Shown here piece by piece: positions 1-8,613 of a stretch of 64,000 bases of DNA. How positions within the stretch are numbered: position 1 is the first letter of the stretch; the number at the start of each line of letters is the position of its first letter. Source of the stretch: JAMZMI01 sp964353015 (GTDB lineage: Bacteria > Bacteroidota > Bacteroidia > Cytophagales > Cyclobacteriaceae). Location: assembly GCA_964353015.1 (NCBI GenBank), contig CAYGUA010000001.1:62001-126000 (forward strand), given 5' to 3'. Below the pieces are notes generated by a model that worked only from the letters and a program-made list of their open reading frames with translations, had not been told where the DNA came from and ran no database searches. The position numbers were made by a program, and so were the translations under genes.

Positions 1-113
1 TCATATGGGTTTTTCAGGTAAAAGATTTTCAATCTTTGCACTATGTTTTTTGAAAGAGTCCCTGGCATTCGATCAAATAGATTTCCTATTTTAAAAATCG
101 AATTGAGGGTCAC
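1..113 (-). CDS. possible 5' end of a gene leaving the left edge
   Basis: One minus-strand frame stays open from a GTG at 113 (or an ATG at 68) to the window edge, with an in-frame stop just upstream near 130. The readable peptide includes the stretch FDRMPGTLSKNIVQRLKIFY. I do not recognise the family. It is short and the neighbourhood is gene-poor, so it may be a chance open frame. It is listed only because it is truncated by the window and could be the start of a real gene. Confidence 0.2.
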   Translation of the reverse strand, partial: MTLNSIFKIGNLFDRMPGTLSKNIVQRLKIFYLKNPY

Positions 114-208
114 TTTGTATATGGAAGGTTGCCGTCAACTCTTCATTATTTCCTGTGTCAACTTCGTAAAACGCCTAACTGTTTTTCAATTCCCGTTTAT
201 TCTATAAG

Positions 209-269
209 GGGAGTAAACATAGTCCGAAAACTTACCGTTGTTGGATTTATTTCCAGCAACCTTACTCCC
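209..269. repeat. 61-bp nested inverted repeat
   Basis: GGGAGTAA (209-216) is perfectly complementary to TTACTCCC (262-269). Between them lies a second inverted pair: GTTG just after 236 and CAAC just before the right arm, around a short loop containing GGATTTATTTCC. The whole can fold into a long stem with an inner hairpin. No T-run follows, so it does not look like a terminator. It could be a recombination-site-like element, a small structured RNA or a chance structure. No gene of the window explains it. Confidence 0.45.
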
Positions 270-362
270 ACTCCTGATGAGATAAAAAGTAACATGTTGA
301 GTCATTCCATTCATAAAATTGTGCTAGCAAAACTGTTTTATAATTCATGTTGAAGACCGCAC

Positions 363-395
363 AAAAAACCAGAAACAAACAGCATCTGGTTTTTT
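363..395 (-). terminator. bidirectional Rho-independent terminator
   Basis: A perfect 11-bp stem (363-373 with 385-395) has A6 on the left and T6 on the right and an 11-nt loop. It lies 24 bp beyond the stop of the minus-strand DoxX-like gene, so it most likely ends that transcript. The A/T tails would let it work in both directions. Confidence 0.75.
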
Positions 396-418
396 ATTTG
401 TAGAGAAAACAAACCATA

Positions 419-774
419 TCAATGGTACAATTTCCTGTCGTAGGTATAGGACAAGATCAGCAAGATCAATGCAACAAAGGCATACATCCACAAGCCATCA
501 CCAGCCATTACATGACTGCCTATGGCCATCACAAAATCAAGTGCCAAGCCGTAATAAGCCAAAGTCTTCAAAAGTTTCACTTTTTTGGTGAGGATAGCCA
601 CCACTGCCAGCAGCTTGGCTATGCCAAGCGGATAAACCAGCGATGAAGGAAAACCGAGGGAATTGTATTGATCTGTGATAAGCTGAGTTTCATAGAAACT
701 CATAAATCCCTGAACGGTCATCATGAAACACAGCAGGCCAGTGGCCGCCAGTATATAATTTTATCTCTTAACAT
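419..774 (-). pseudogene. DoxX-like membrane protein, frameshifted near its start
   Basis: The open frame with a usable ATG is 419-724 (101 aa). It shows the DoxX-like pattern: the GFPSSLVYPLGIAK motif, three hydrophobic segments and a short basic end. The family normally has another membrane helix at the N-terminus. Here the frame continues upstream of the ATG as NYILAATGLLCF, which looks like that missing helix, but it meets a stop and has no start. A suitable ATG followed by LRDK lies at 774-772 in the neighbouring frame. One extra base in the A4 run (T4 at 759-762 on the plus strand) would join the two into MLRDKNYILAATGLL. I infer a one-base frameshift in the gene or the assembly. DoxX-like proteins are small quinone-linked or uncharacterised membrane proteins; the exact role is unknown. 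Confidence 0.7.
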
Positions 775-1000
775 AAGGTAGTTGGGTTTGTTATCGAATG
801 GAAATTACACCATTCAATGCATTAAATCAAGGCTCGATAGTTAGTGAAGCGTGATTACTTCGATGGATCTGTTGGTCAGTCCTGCTGACAAACTGTGTTG
901 TTGCTTAGGCGATCTCTGGCAACCATTACCATTTCGACCGCTATGGCAAATCCCCATACTTTTAAATAGGAAGCGATGTGAAGAATCAGTGAAAAACACT

Positions 1001-1048
1001 CAACTACGGTTTGTTTGTTGGAGATAACTCAAACAAAGATGAAAGTTG
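1001..1048. repeat. hairpin repeat copy 1 (attC-like?)
   Basis: CAACT (1001-1005) pairs with AGTTG (1044-1048), and TTTGTTTG (1010-1017) pairs perfectly with CAAACAAA (1030-1037) around the loop TTGGAGATAACT. The 15-mer TTGTTGGAGATAACT (1015-1029) recurs identically at 1400-1414, and the following 9 bases match 7 of 9. The two-stem layout with CAAC/GTTG outer boxes resembles integron cassette recombination sites (attC), but the right-hand box departs from the attC consensus, so this is a resemblance only. Confidence 0.45.
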
Positions 1049-1079
1049 TAAAAAGAAGTAGTGTAATCTTTGCCATCAT
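1029..1079 (-). pseudogene. signal-peptide remnant cut by the repeat
   Basis: Reading minus, MMAKITLLLFTTFIFV is followed at once by a stop inside hairpin repeat copy 1. This looks like the first 16 residues of a secreted protein whose body has been lost exactly where the repeat begins. The frame is also open upstream to 1211 without recognisable content. It may be chance; the coincidence with the repeat border is the reason to list it. Confidence 0.25.
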
Positions 1080-1380
1080 TGGCCGTAGTTCGGAAACTCC
1101 AGACAGTTGACACCCTGACCAACTCTCCTTCATTAAATTCATTTGGTATGTGCCCACTAATGCACCGTTTGTTTTACCAAAAAGTTCTTGCATGGCTATT
1201 GCGTGAGTCAAAAAGTATCGTTTTTAAAATATACCTCAACGTTTAAATTGCCTTGTGCTGTAAAAGAGTATGTTTTTTAAGGTGCTCATATCCCAGTCAT
1301 TTTGTTTAAGAAACAATCCCTGCATCAAACTTATTATCTTAACCACGGATTTACATGAACTAAAATTGATCTTGTTGATA

Positions 1381-1434
1381 GTCAAGTTGGTCAGAGTACT
1401 TGTTGGAGATAACTACAACAAAGGCGCAGTTGAC
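1381..1434. repeat. hairpin repeat copy 2 (attC-like?)
   Basis: GTCAA (1381-1385) pairs with TTGAC (1430-1434), and TTGTTG (1400-1405) pairs with CAACAA (1416-1421) around the loop GAGATAACTA. It is the partner of the copy at 1001-1048; their shared cores start 385 bp apart in direct orientation. A T10 run begins 6 bp downstream, so a terminator role on the plus strand is an alternative reading. Confidence 0.45.
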
Positions 1435-1518
1435 AATTGTTTTTTTTTTAGAATTGAGCACATGCACATTTGCAATAAGATTACATATGGACACCCCTAT
1501 GAGTTGTAATAAATGGTA

Positions 1519-2460
1519 TTATCCGCTCCTCTTTTTATAGGTAGAGTTCCTTATCGGCGTATCTTCTGAAGGATTGACTCGTCGGAAGTATTGCTTGTTG
1601 AAGTCCACACGAAGGGTGATTTCATGACCATAACCCAGATCTCTTCCGGAGCTGCTGAAGCTTCGTTCCATGGAATAACCAAGCAAGTATCTGTTTTCGA
1701 ATCTGAAAGCCAGACTAAAGGCCGCTACGGATTCAGAGCGCAACGTGAGTCCGGTCATCACAAAATTATCATAGGTGTAATAAGTAGATAAAGAATAGAC
1801 ATCTTTCCCATTGTCCACTGATAAGTACACAAGTCGTGGCTCTAATAAGTCATTTCCATAGCGGACAGGGATTCTCCCGTTGGCAGTTAATGTGAGATAA
1901 GTTGGCATGTTCGTGCCCGAGCTGCCAGACCAGCTGGTAGCCATTCTGTTGTAGGCGAAACCCACATCAAACAGGCGATGAGCCAGTACCAAACCTGAAG
2001 TCAAATCAAAATTGGTATGATTGTTAAAACCGCTTAACAATGGGTCTTCATAATCTAACACAAACACCTTGTCCATATCTAATTGTGATTGATACACTTC
2101 TCCGAGCAATCCAAAAGTCAGCTGGAAGTCTGAGTTAAAATCAATTCCATAAGATGCTCCAGTCGACATCCGGAAATTGCTTAATACACTGTAATTTTCT
2201 GTGTACACGTTCGCTCCAATTCCCAATGGTCTGCCATGCATCATGTAATGACCGCTGAGGTAATTGACTGTGGGTGTATTGCCCAAACCAGACCAGAGTC
2301 TACGATGAGAAAAAGATACCGACCCTCCCGAACGCCCGATATAAGCGGGATTAGTCAAAAAACCGTCCGTGATATTCTGATGAAACAATGGCACATTCTG
2401 TGCTAAGCTGCTCAGCGCCATACCAATAGTAATGCCCGATAGTATCAGATATTTCCTCAT
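1519..2460 (-). CDS. PorP/SprF family type IX secretion-associated outer membrane protein
   Basis: 313 residues with a signal peptide ending near SSLAQ (about residue 20), then the family hallmark of an Asn-Pro-Ala (TNPAYIGR) segment near residue 37 and alternating beta-strands with aromatic ends, fitting an outer membrane barrel. Family knowledge: PorP/SprF proteins support secretion and surface attachment of proteins with type B C-terminal domains, such as the gliding adhesin SprB. The start overlaps the stop of the giant upstream gene by 4 bases (ATGA), so the two are translationally coupled and this protein is probably the dedicated partner of that 1983-residue product. The C-terminal tail after the barrel (EDTPIRNSTYKKRSG) is polar. 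Which substrate it serves is inferred from position. Confidence 0.9.
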   Translation of the reverse strand: MRKYLILSGITIGMALSSLAQNVPLFHQNITDGFLTNPAYIGRSGGSVSFSHRRLWSGLGNTPTVNYLSGHYMMHGRPLGIGANVYTENYSVLSNFRMSTGASYGIDFNSDFQLTFGLLGEVYQSQLDMDKVFVLDYEDPLLSGFNNHTNFDLTSGLVLAHRLFDVGFAYNRMATSWSGSSGTNMPTYLTLTANGRIPVRYGNDLLEPRLVYLSVDNGKDVYSLSTYYTYDNFVMTGLTLRSESVAAFSLAFRFENRYLLGYSMERSFSSSGRDLGYGHEITLRVDFNKQYFRRVNPSEDTPIRNSTYKKRSG

Positions 2461-5400
2461 CTTATTACGGTAAAGGTTTGTTTGATCTCAGTGGCGAACT
2501 GATTGACTTTTAGAACGCATAGATACGTGCCAGGATCAAGCGGATTCTGCTTGAATGTGCCGTACCAGTCGTTGTTATAGCCTTTGGTATGATAAATCAG
2601 GTTTCCTGACGGTGCGTAAACCCATATCTGATTGTCTGGGTACCTTTCTATGTTTTCGATATAAAGGAAGTCGTTGGATCCATCTCTATTGGGTGTGATT
2701 ACAGTGGCGATTTTTACCTGGAGGCCATTTTCAATTTCAATGAATTTTTCGATTGAATTATTACATCCTAAGTAATTCTCAATTTGTAACGTTATTCTAA
2801 ATTCTCCTTCAGATTGATAAACATGAATTGGAGCTATTTCATCTGAAGTCAACCCATCACCAAAATTCCATAAATATTTTAGACCTTCATCTGTCAATAG
2901 AGCTGTCTCAAACTTTATTTGAGCCCCTACACCTGCATTTGGCACTTGAAAGTCAATAGTGATTTCGCTAAATTCTTTACAAATGACAAAGCTGTTTTCA
3001 GGAGCAAATACCCCACCCTGATAGTTCGGTCCTATGGACTGAACAGACCAGAAATATTCATCATCTGGTAAATCCTTAATCAATTTATAAAAATCATTCA
3101 TATAGGCGTTCCCCTGTGAACTCATAAGCCTGAATCCTGATTCCAAAGATTGAGCACTTACAATTGTTTCAGTCTCATTTCTTATATAAACATTGAAGGT
3201 GTTGCCTGAATTGTGGACTGGATTCCAACGCAATATTACCATATCACCATCCAATTCAGTACCTATTATCTCAGGGGAACTTAAGTCAAGATTTCCAAGT
3301 CCTGAGTTTGTGTTTTTCATCAAATAAAGCGAATCTAAATCAACTGTGATTAAATCAGCAAAACGCTCATTGTACAGGAGCTCACAGCTTAGTATCCTTA
3401 ATTGTTCAGGGTGAGATAGTTCCATGATGTCGATATCATAGAAATTGGTATTCCCTCTATTTATGCTTACAAAGTTTGTGTTGATAGTTGTTTGATTGAT
3501 ATAATTAATTTCAGAATAACCATCAATCTGCCTATCCAAATTCAGATCAATTGATTTCCCGAGATTGATATCATTAAACAAAAAGTTCAACACTCCACTG
3601 GTGTTTTCATATACTTCACCATTTAAAAATAAGTCCAAATCATCATCCAGATCTATATCCAACCACTCTACACCAATTTGACCAACAGAGGTTTTTATGC
3701 CAAAATTTTCATACAGCTCAAATTTTCCATCTTTATTATGCAGGATAGCACCTCCTGTTTCAGATCCGCTATAAAATTGAGCGATATCAACACTACCATC
3801 TCCATCAAAGTCACCTAAAGAAAAAATATTATTAACTCCTTTTTTGAATGGGAGACCTAAACTCGTTTCTTCAAATTTACCACCGCCCAAATTTTCATAT
3901 ATAATAGTTACCCCAGACGCTGTATCAAAGAAACCATTATAGGAGGTGTCTATTGAACCACCTAAAATAACGTCCAAATCCCCGTCATTATCAAAATCAA
4001 ACCATTGAATGGATTTCCTTATATCAGTTCCGTTAAAAATATCTACAAATCGATTGATTCCTTTGCCTTGAAATGCAATAGCTTTTAAATTAAGATTACC
4101 AAGGTTTTCAAAGATAAAAAATTTATTTTCATATTGACCTGTGGCATTGTTGTATTTTCCTCCTGTTATCGCCAAATCCAGGTCATTGTCATTATCAAAA
4201 TCACCCCAGTCGGAGGTAGTAATAAATAGCCCTCCTAAATTTAGATTTCTTTGTGAAAAATTACCTTGGCCATCATTAATTAACATATAATGTCCAAAGT
4301 CATCATCATAAACGAATATGTCTCTATCAGCATCATTGTCAATATCAATTACATCTAATGTGGAAATAGATCCTATGGCCATAGAGAAGGTTTTCTCAAA
4401 GTTGTTAATTTTGATAGTATCAATTTGAAAGTCACTGGCATAACCTGAATTATTAATGCTCTGAACGCCCCAAATAATATCACCTTCTGATAATATCTGA
4501 ATTGTTTTTGAATTTGAATGAAAGGCATTACCTATAATCGGAAGCATACGATAACCTTCCTCTGTTGACGATGGTGCAATGACATATTTATCTCCGCTTT
4601 TGACAAAAATATTGTAGCTGTATCCTGTATCACCTGTCCAGGAAAAAGTTGATTCTCCATTATCACTTTTTTCAAACATCAAATTCTCGGGTTTCTTGAT
4701 CGGTTTGATGGTTGGGTTTGTATTATTTTCATACAAAACCAATTCAGGAATGGAGACAGATAATATTTCGTAAGATGTTGCTATAAGATCCAGATCACCG
4801 TCATGATCAAAATCCCCGTAATCTGAATCTGTGAACAGGAGGTCATTCATGTATATATCAGATTCCTCGAACTGGTCATTTCCAGTATTTATGAAAAATT
4901 TTGCTACGCCTTTACTGGTTCTATAATGTACATCCAAATCGCCATCAGAATCCAGATCTACAAATTTAGGACTCCACCTGGTTTCAAATACGGTCAAGGT
5001 TGTCGTAATCAAATCTGGTAGAAAAGTAAAAATGTCCTTGTCATTTCTCAGTATTGCTCCGTTTGAATCAATAATATCAACATCTCCATCCATATCATAG
5101 TCTCCAAAATCCACACCAGAAGCTGCTAAACCTGATGTTAATAATTCAAATTCAAGGTTGCCTTTATTCTCATAGATTTCATAATTAAATGAGTCATTGG
5201 CCAATTTTTCCAAATAAACATCCAATAACCCATCATTTGTCAGATCAACAAATTGGAATTCGTATCCTAAAAATTCCCCGAATCCTAGATCGACGTTTTT
5301 AAATTTGGAATCACCTGTATTATAGTAAAAGCTAAAGTTTTTACCGAATCCTGCGAAACCCAAAATATAAAAATCCAGTAGGTCATCTCCATTGAAATCT

Positions 5401-8400
5401 GCAAATTCTACATTAACTATGAAATCAAATGCCGGTATGGATAGGTAACTAATATCAATATTATTGAAGGTTAAATTTCCTTCGTTCATTAATATTGAAG
5501 TTTTATTTTCGCCAACAATCAAAAGATCAATATCATTATCGTTATCCAAGTCGCCACATCTAATAGAGGCATTCGTGAAAGTTGTGCCTTTTATGTCAAG
5601 TTTTATTTCTTTAAAAACTCCTCTATCTTGAATAAACAATGTTATGCCATTTAATGCCGTAATAAAATCTAATTGACCATCATTATTAAAGTCTGCCCAT
5701 TTCACACTACCCCCAGAAGTCCTATCACTGATTGGTAAATCTAATTTGGTGAAAAAATCTGTTTCCTTTACAGCCTCAATTTGAAACTGGATTGAGGACA
5801 GAGGCGACCTCTGAAAGGAATTATCCACACTTTGAATTTGAAATTCATAAGACCCAGAATCCAAATTGAAACTGATATCTCTTTTATAATTTAATTGACC
5901 TCTATCAAAAAACAGGGTCGTTAGGCCCTGTCCATCAGCCGCAATACTCACCCCATCTTTGTATAACCTGTGGGAATAGGTCAATTCATTGGCACCTGTC
6001 AAGTCATCTACTCCATTGTCCCATTTCAGTTTGACGATATTTTGTTGAACCACAACATTAAGATTTCCAGGAGGGTCTGGGGCATCATTTATGCCTATTG
6101 AATTATTTTTTAAAACAGTCAGTCTTGGGTTGACATTATCCTTACTTACTGCTGAAATATCTAGTAAGCCATCATTATTAATATCTGTAATAGCTAATGA
6201 TGCGAAATAATCCAGCGGCAGATTTATTGTATCAAACTTATAATTTAGGTCAGATATGAAAAGTTTATTTTCAACCCCGGTTTCATACAAAATAGAAGCA
6301 ATGATATCTAAATGGCCGTCATTATTGATATCACCAGTTTCTATCTTCGCATCTAGAATAGTGTTGTCAAATGAGATGATATCTTCACGGGAAGCGTCAT
6401 TATTTGCCTTTGTAATTCTAAAAATATAGCCAGTATTAGACTTCCCTGTTTCCAATATGCTATTAACCGACTGATCTGAAAATCGAACATTTTCAAAGTA
6501 TCCACCATAGGAGGCACTATATACATTAAAGCTACCCATGTTAAAATTTCCTTGATTTATAAGCAAAGTATTAAATACAGTTGCGCCTTCAGAATAGATA
6601 ACCTGAAGATCAATCAAATCATCATTGTTGATATTAATAAACTTGAAATCTAAATCATCAGCGTTCAGAAGCACTTCGAGAAGCAGTGGATTTATAAGAT
6701 TTACCTCCGTAAATGCGTTTTGACCAGTATTTCTGTAAAATTTCAGAATCTTACCATTTTCATAAGAGGCGCTCACGATTATATCTTTTAAAGTATCTGA
6801 ATTAAGATCAATATAATCCACACTGGAAATCTCTCTAATGTTTAAATCATTGATACCAAAATGAATATCAGAAGCCTCAAAAATATTGTTACCTTTATTT
6901 TCAACTGCCAGTAATTTATTATTATCACCTTTCGTAATGATATCATTGAGTCCATCTCCATTAAAATCGAGAATACCATTGGGGAAAAGTGCAGAATAGA
7001 GCAGCGGTGAATTATTTAAATCATCGTACAAATCCAGAAAATCTCCTTTTTCCACTGCACCGTCTATTTGATTTATTAAAATTGAACGATCTGCCAATAG
7101 ATCATTATATCCGTCTCCATTTAAATCGCCAATTGTTATTATTCCCAAGTAGGACCACTTATTATTAGTATCTTTTAGTTCTATCTCAGCACCGAGAATT
7201 CCTTCATTATTATAATGAACTTGGGTAAAGTTCACATTTCCAAAAGCATTTGAATTTGGAGAAATAACTAAATCTGGATATAAATCCCCGTTAAGGTCTT
7301 CAAGCATATAAGATAATGCAATTTCCGGAACCTCCCAATCATGACTAATTTCATAGCGTTTAATAAATTCACCATTGATATATGAGTAGACTGTCGACTT
7401 AAAATATGATGATTCATTTTGATCAGGTGATTGAAATGATGACAGCTCTATAATATCTACATTTCCATCCAAGTCAATATCTCCAGTCAAAAAATCAGTT
7501 GCTGTGCCTGAAAATGGGAGATCAAGTACAGGTCGGAAAGAAATAAAGTTAAGATTCTCGTTGATCTCTGTTTTATTGATGCCATTTTCATTTGAAACAA
7601 ACAAGACATCCAAATCACCGTCCCCATCGTAATCAAACCACTCAACTCTGGATTTTAAAGAAACAGGGTAAGAAAAATCTAATATCGGATATTTTCCTTG
7701 AAAAGGGTCATTTATTTCAGTGATCTCGCCGTTTTCACCTATAAAATAGACAACACTTACTGGTTCTTTTGAGGATCCTCTTCCAGTAATGTAAAGGCTA
7801 TTGTTGCCCTGATCATTGATAATAAGCGCAGCGGCCAAATCTACTTGAATCAACTTTATTCCGGAACTCACAAAGCTTTTTTTGGCATTATATAAAATTC
7901 TGGTAACCGGCTTGTCATTGTCCATTGTTCCAGCAACTAAAAGATCTAGCAAACCATCTTGATTGAAATCATTCCATAGAAAATAGCTGTTGTTGATGCC
8001 ATCCATAGCCAAAGGAATAGATTCAAACTTATCATTTCCAATCCCTTTAAGGAGGTAAATAGCTTTTTCTCCAATTGGGTTTATCCCACTCAGATAAATA
8101 TCCAGTAACCCGTCACCATTAAAGTCAATAAATCCGATATCGCCATCCCATAAATCATCATTAATTATTTTGATGACCCGATAATAATCACCTTCTGTCT
8201 TATATAGTCGTGTAAATGGTCCAGAACCATCCCATCCACTTATAAGTAAATCCTGATCACCGTCTCCATCATAGTCACCCCATGCAATATCACCATTAGA
8301 TATATTGGGTATGCCTTTAAAAACTAATTCTGTCAGGTCTTGGGCATCAATTTCAAAATTTAGGAATAGACTGAAAACAAGGAATAGACGTGCGGTGGTT

Positions 8401-8408
8401 GCTGACAT
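2457..8408 (-). CDS. giant FG-GAP/VCBS-repeat surface protein with gliding-type T9SS C-terminus
   Basis: 1983 residues with an N-terminal signal peptide (about 1-23, ending IDAQ). Most of the chain is FG-GAP/VCBS-type repeats carrying Asp-rich calcium-binding loops such as DYDGDGDQDLL and DFNGDGLLDIY, arranged in three blocks. The blocks are separated by fibronectin III-like domains near residues 774-865, 1230-1325 and 1705-1805. A PKD domain follows at about 1815-1890 (motif YLWNFGDG), then a type B sorting domain at about 1896-1983 (ITPNRDGSNDFL, ending in TFTVIR), as in gliding-motility-associated C-terminal proteins. It should be exported by Sec, cross the outer membrane through T9SS and stay on the surface or be released. 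The likely role is adhesion or binding of polymers through beta-propellers; the ligand is unknown. It is coupled to the downstream PorP/SprF gene by a 4-base overlap. Confidence 0.9.
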   Translation of the reverse strand: MSATTARLFLVFSLFLNFEIDAQDLTELVFKGIPNISNGDIAWGDYDGDGDQDLLISGWDGSGPFTRLYKTEGDYYRVIKIINDDLWDGDIGFIDFNGDGLLDIYLSGINPIGEKAIYLLKGIGNDKFESIPLAMDGINNSYFLWNDFNQDGLLDLLVAGTMDNDKPVTRILYNAKKSFVSSGIKLIQVDLAAALIINDQGNNSLYITGRGSSKEPVSVVYFIGENGEITEINDPFQGKYPILDFSYPVSLKSRVEWFDYDGDGDLDVLFVSNENGINKTEINENLNFISFRPVLDLPFSGTATDFLTGDIDLDGNVDIIELSSFQSPDQNESSYFKSTVYSYINGEFIKRYEISHDWEVPEIALSYMLEDLNGDLYPDLVISPNSNAFGNVNFTQVHYNNEGILGAEIELKDTNNKWSYLGIITIGDLNGDGYNDLLADRSILINQIDGAVEKGDFLDLYDDLNNSPLLYSALFPNGILDFNGDGLNDIITKGDNNKLLAVENKGNNIFEASDIHFGINDLNIREISSVDYIDLNSDTLKDIIVSASYENGKILKFYRNTGQNAFTEVNLINPLLLEVLLNADDLDFKFININNDDLIDLQVIYSEGATVFNTLLINQGNFNMGSFNVYSASYGGYFENVRFSDQSVNSILETGKSNTGYIFRITKANNDASREDIISFDNTILDAKIETGDINNDGHLDIIASILYETGVENKLFISDLNYKFDTINLPLDYFASLAITDINNDGLLDISAVSKDNVNPRLTVLKNNSIGINDAPDPPGNLNVVVQQNIVKLKWDNGVDDLTGANELTYSHRLYKDGVSIAADGQGLTTLFFDRGQLNYKRDISFNLDSGSYEFQIQSVDNSFQRSPLSSIQFQIEAVKETDFFTKLDLPISDRTSGGSVKWADFNNDGQLDFITALNGITLFIQDRGVFKEIKLDIKGTTFTNASIRCGDLDNDNDIDLLIVGENKTSILMNEGNLTFNNIDISYLSIPAFDFIVNVEFADFNGDDLLDFYILGFAGFGKNFSFYYNTGDSKFKNVDLGFGEFLGYEFQFVDLTNDGLLDVYLEKLANDSFNYEIYENKGNLEFELLTSGLAASGVDFGDYDMDGDVDIIDSNGAILRNDKDIFTFLPDLITTTLTVFETRWSPKFVDLDSDGDLDVHYRTSKGVAKFFINTGNDQFEESDIYMNDLLFTDSDYGDFDHDGDLDLIATSYEILSVSIPELVLYENNTNPTIKPIKKPENLMFEKSDNGESTFSWTGDTGYSYNIFVKSGDKYVIAPSSTEEGYRMLPIIGNAFHSNSKTIQILSEGDIIWGVQSINNSGYASDFQIDTIKINNFEKTFSMAIGSISTLDVIDIDNDADRDIFVYDDDFGHYMLINDGQGNFSQRNLNLGGLFITTSDWGDFDNDNDLDLAITGGKYNNATGQYENKFFIFENLGNLNLKAIAFQGKGINRFVDIFNGTDIRKSIQWFDFDNDGDLDVILGGSIDTSYNGFFDTASGVTIIYENLGGGKFEETSLGLPFKKGVNNIFSLGDFDGDGSVDIAQFYSGSETGGAILHNKDGKFELYENFGIKTSVGQIGVEWLDIDLDDDLDLFLNGEVYENTSGVLNFLFNDINLGKSIDLNLDRQIDGYSEINYINQTTINTNFVSINRGNTNFYDIDIMELSHPEQLRILSCELLYNERFADLITVDLDSLYLMKNTNSGLGNLDLSSPEIIGTELDGDMVILRWNPVHNSGNTFNVYIRNETETIVSAQSLESGFRLMSSQGNAYMNDFYKLIKDLPDDEYFWSVQSIGPNYQGGVFAPENSFVICKEFSEITIDFQVPNAGVGAQIKFETALLTDEGLKYLWNFGDGLTSDEIAPIHVYQSEGEFRITLQIENYLGCNNSIEKFIEIENGLQVKIATVITPNRDGSNDFLYIENIERYPDNQIWVYAPSGNLIYHTKGYNNDWYGTFKQNPLDPGTYLCVLKVNQFATEIKQTFTVIR

Positions 8409-8613
8409 AGAACAGTTGAATTCCTACAGCCAATTTCGCCATATAATTGTTTAACAATCCTGAAAAGAACATCATGGGAGTGTTTAAAAATATTAATGGT
8501 CGCAACATTGGTAGTAGTAGTGATGGTTGAATGTATAGGTACTTCCTTTAAATATATTTAAATATTACTAAATTCAACCAAATTATAAATTGCCCAATCG
8601 AAACTTACCTGAC

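Larger units (their letters stand above)
775..1518. other. gene-poor stretch with hairpins and repeat copies
   Basis: About 740 bp without a convincing gene. It holds a hairpin at 871-893 (GTTGGTCAG / CTGACAAAC, one mismatch, 5-nt loop), two copies of a hairpin repeat (listed separately), a truncated signal-peptide-like frame at 1029-1079 and a T10 run at 1440-1449 just after the second repeat. The longer frames here (60 and 79 codons) have no recognisable domain. The stretch looks like decayed accessory DNA. Confidence 0.5.

Noticed and set aside
129..353. 74-codon plus-strand frame starting with TTG
   Set aside because: No recognisable domain, no good start, and it overlaps the nested inverted repeat.
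1270..1509. 79-codon plus-strand frame across the second hairpin repeat
   Set aside because: It runs through the repeat and a T10 run (a Phe run in translation) and has no family features.
2457..8408. Possible recent tandem duplication in the giant gene
   Set aside because: The repeats are related only at protein level (Asp-rich loops); I saw no long identical DNA repeats.
8446..8458. Palindrome ATTGTT-T-AACAAT in the adhesin/caspase divergent region
   Set aside because: Short and AT-rich; such words occur often by chance and no second copy was seen at a meaningful place.
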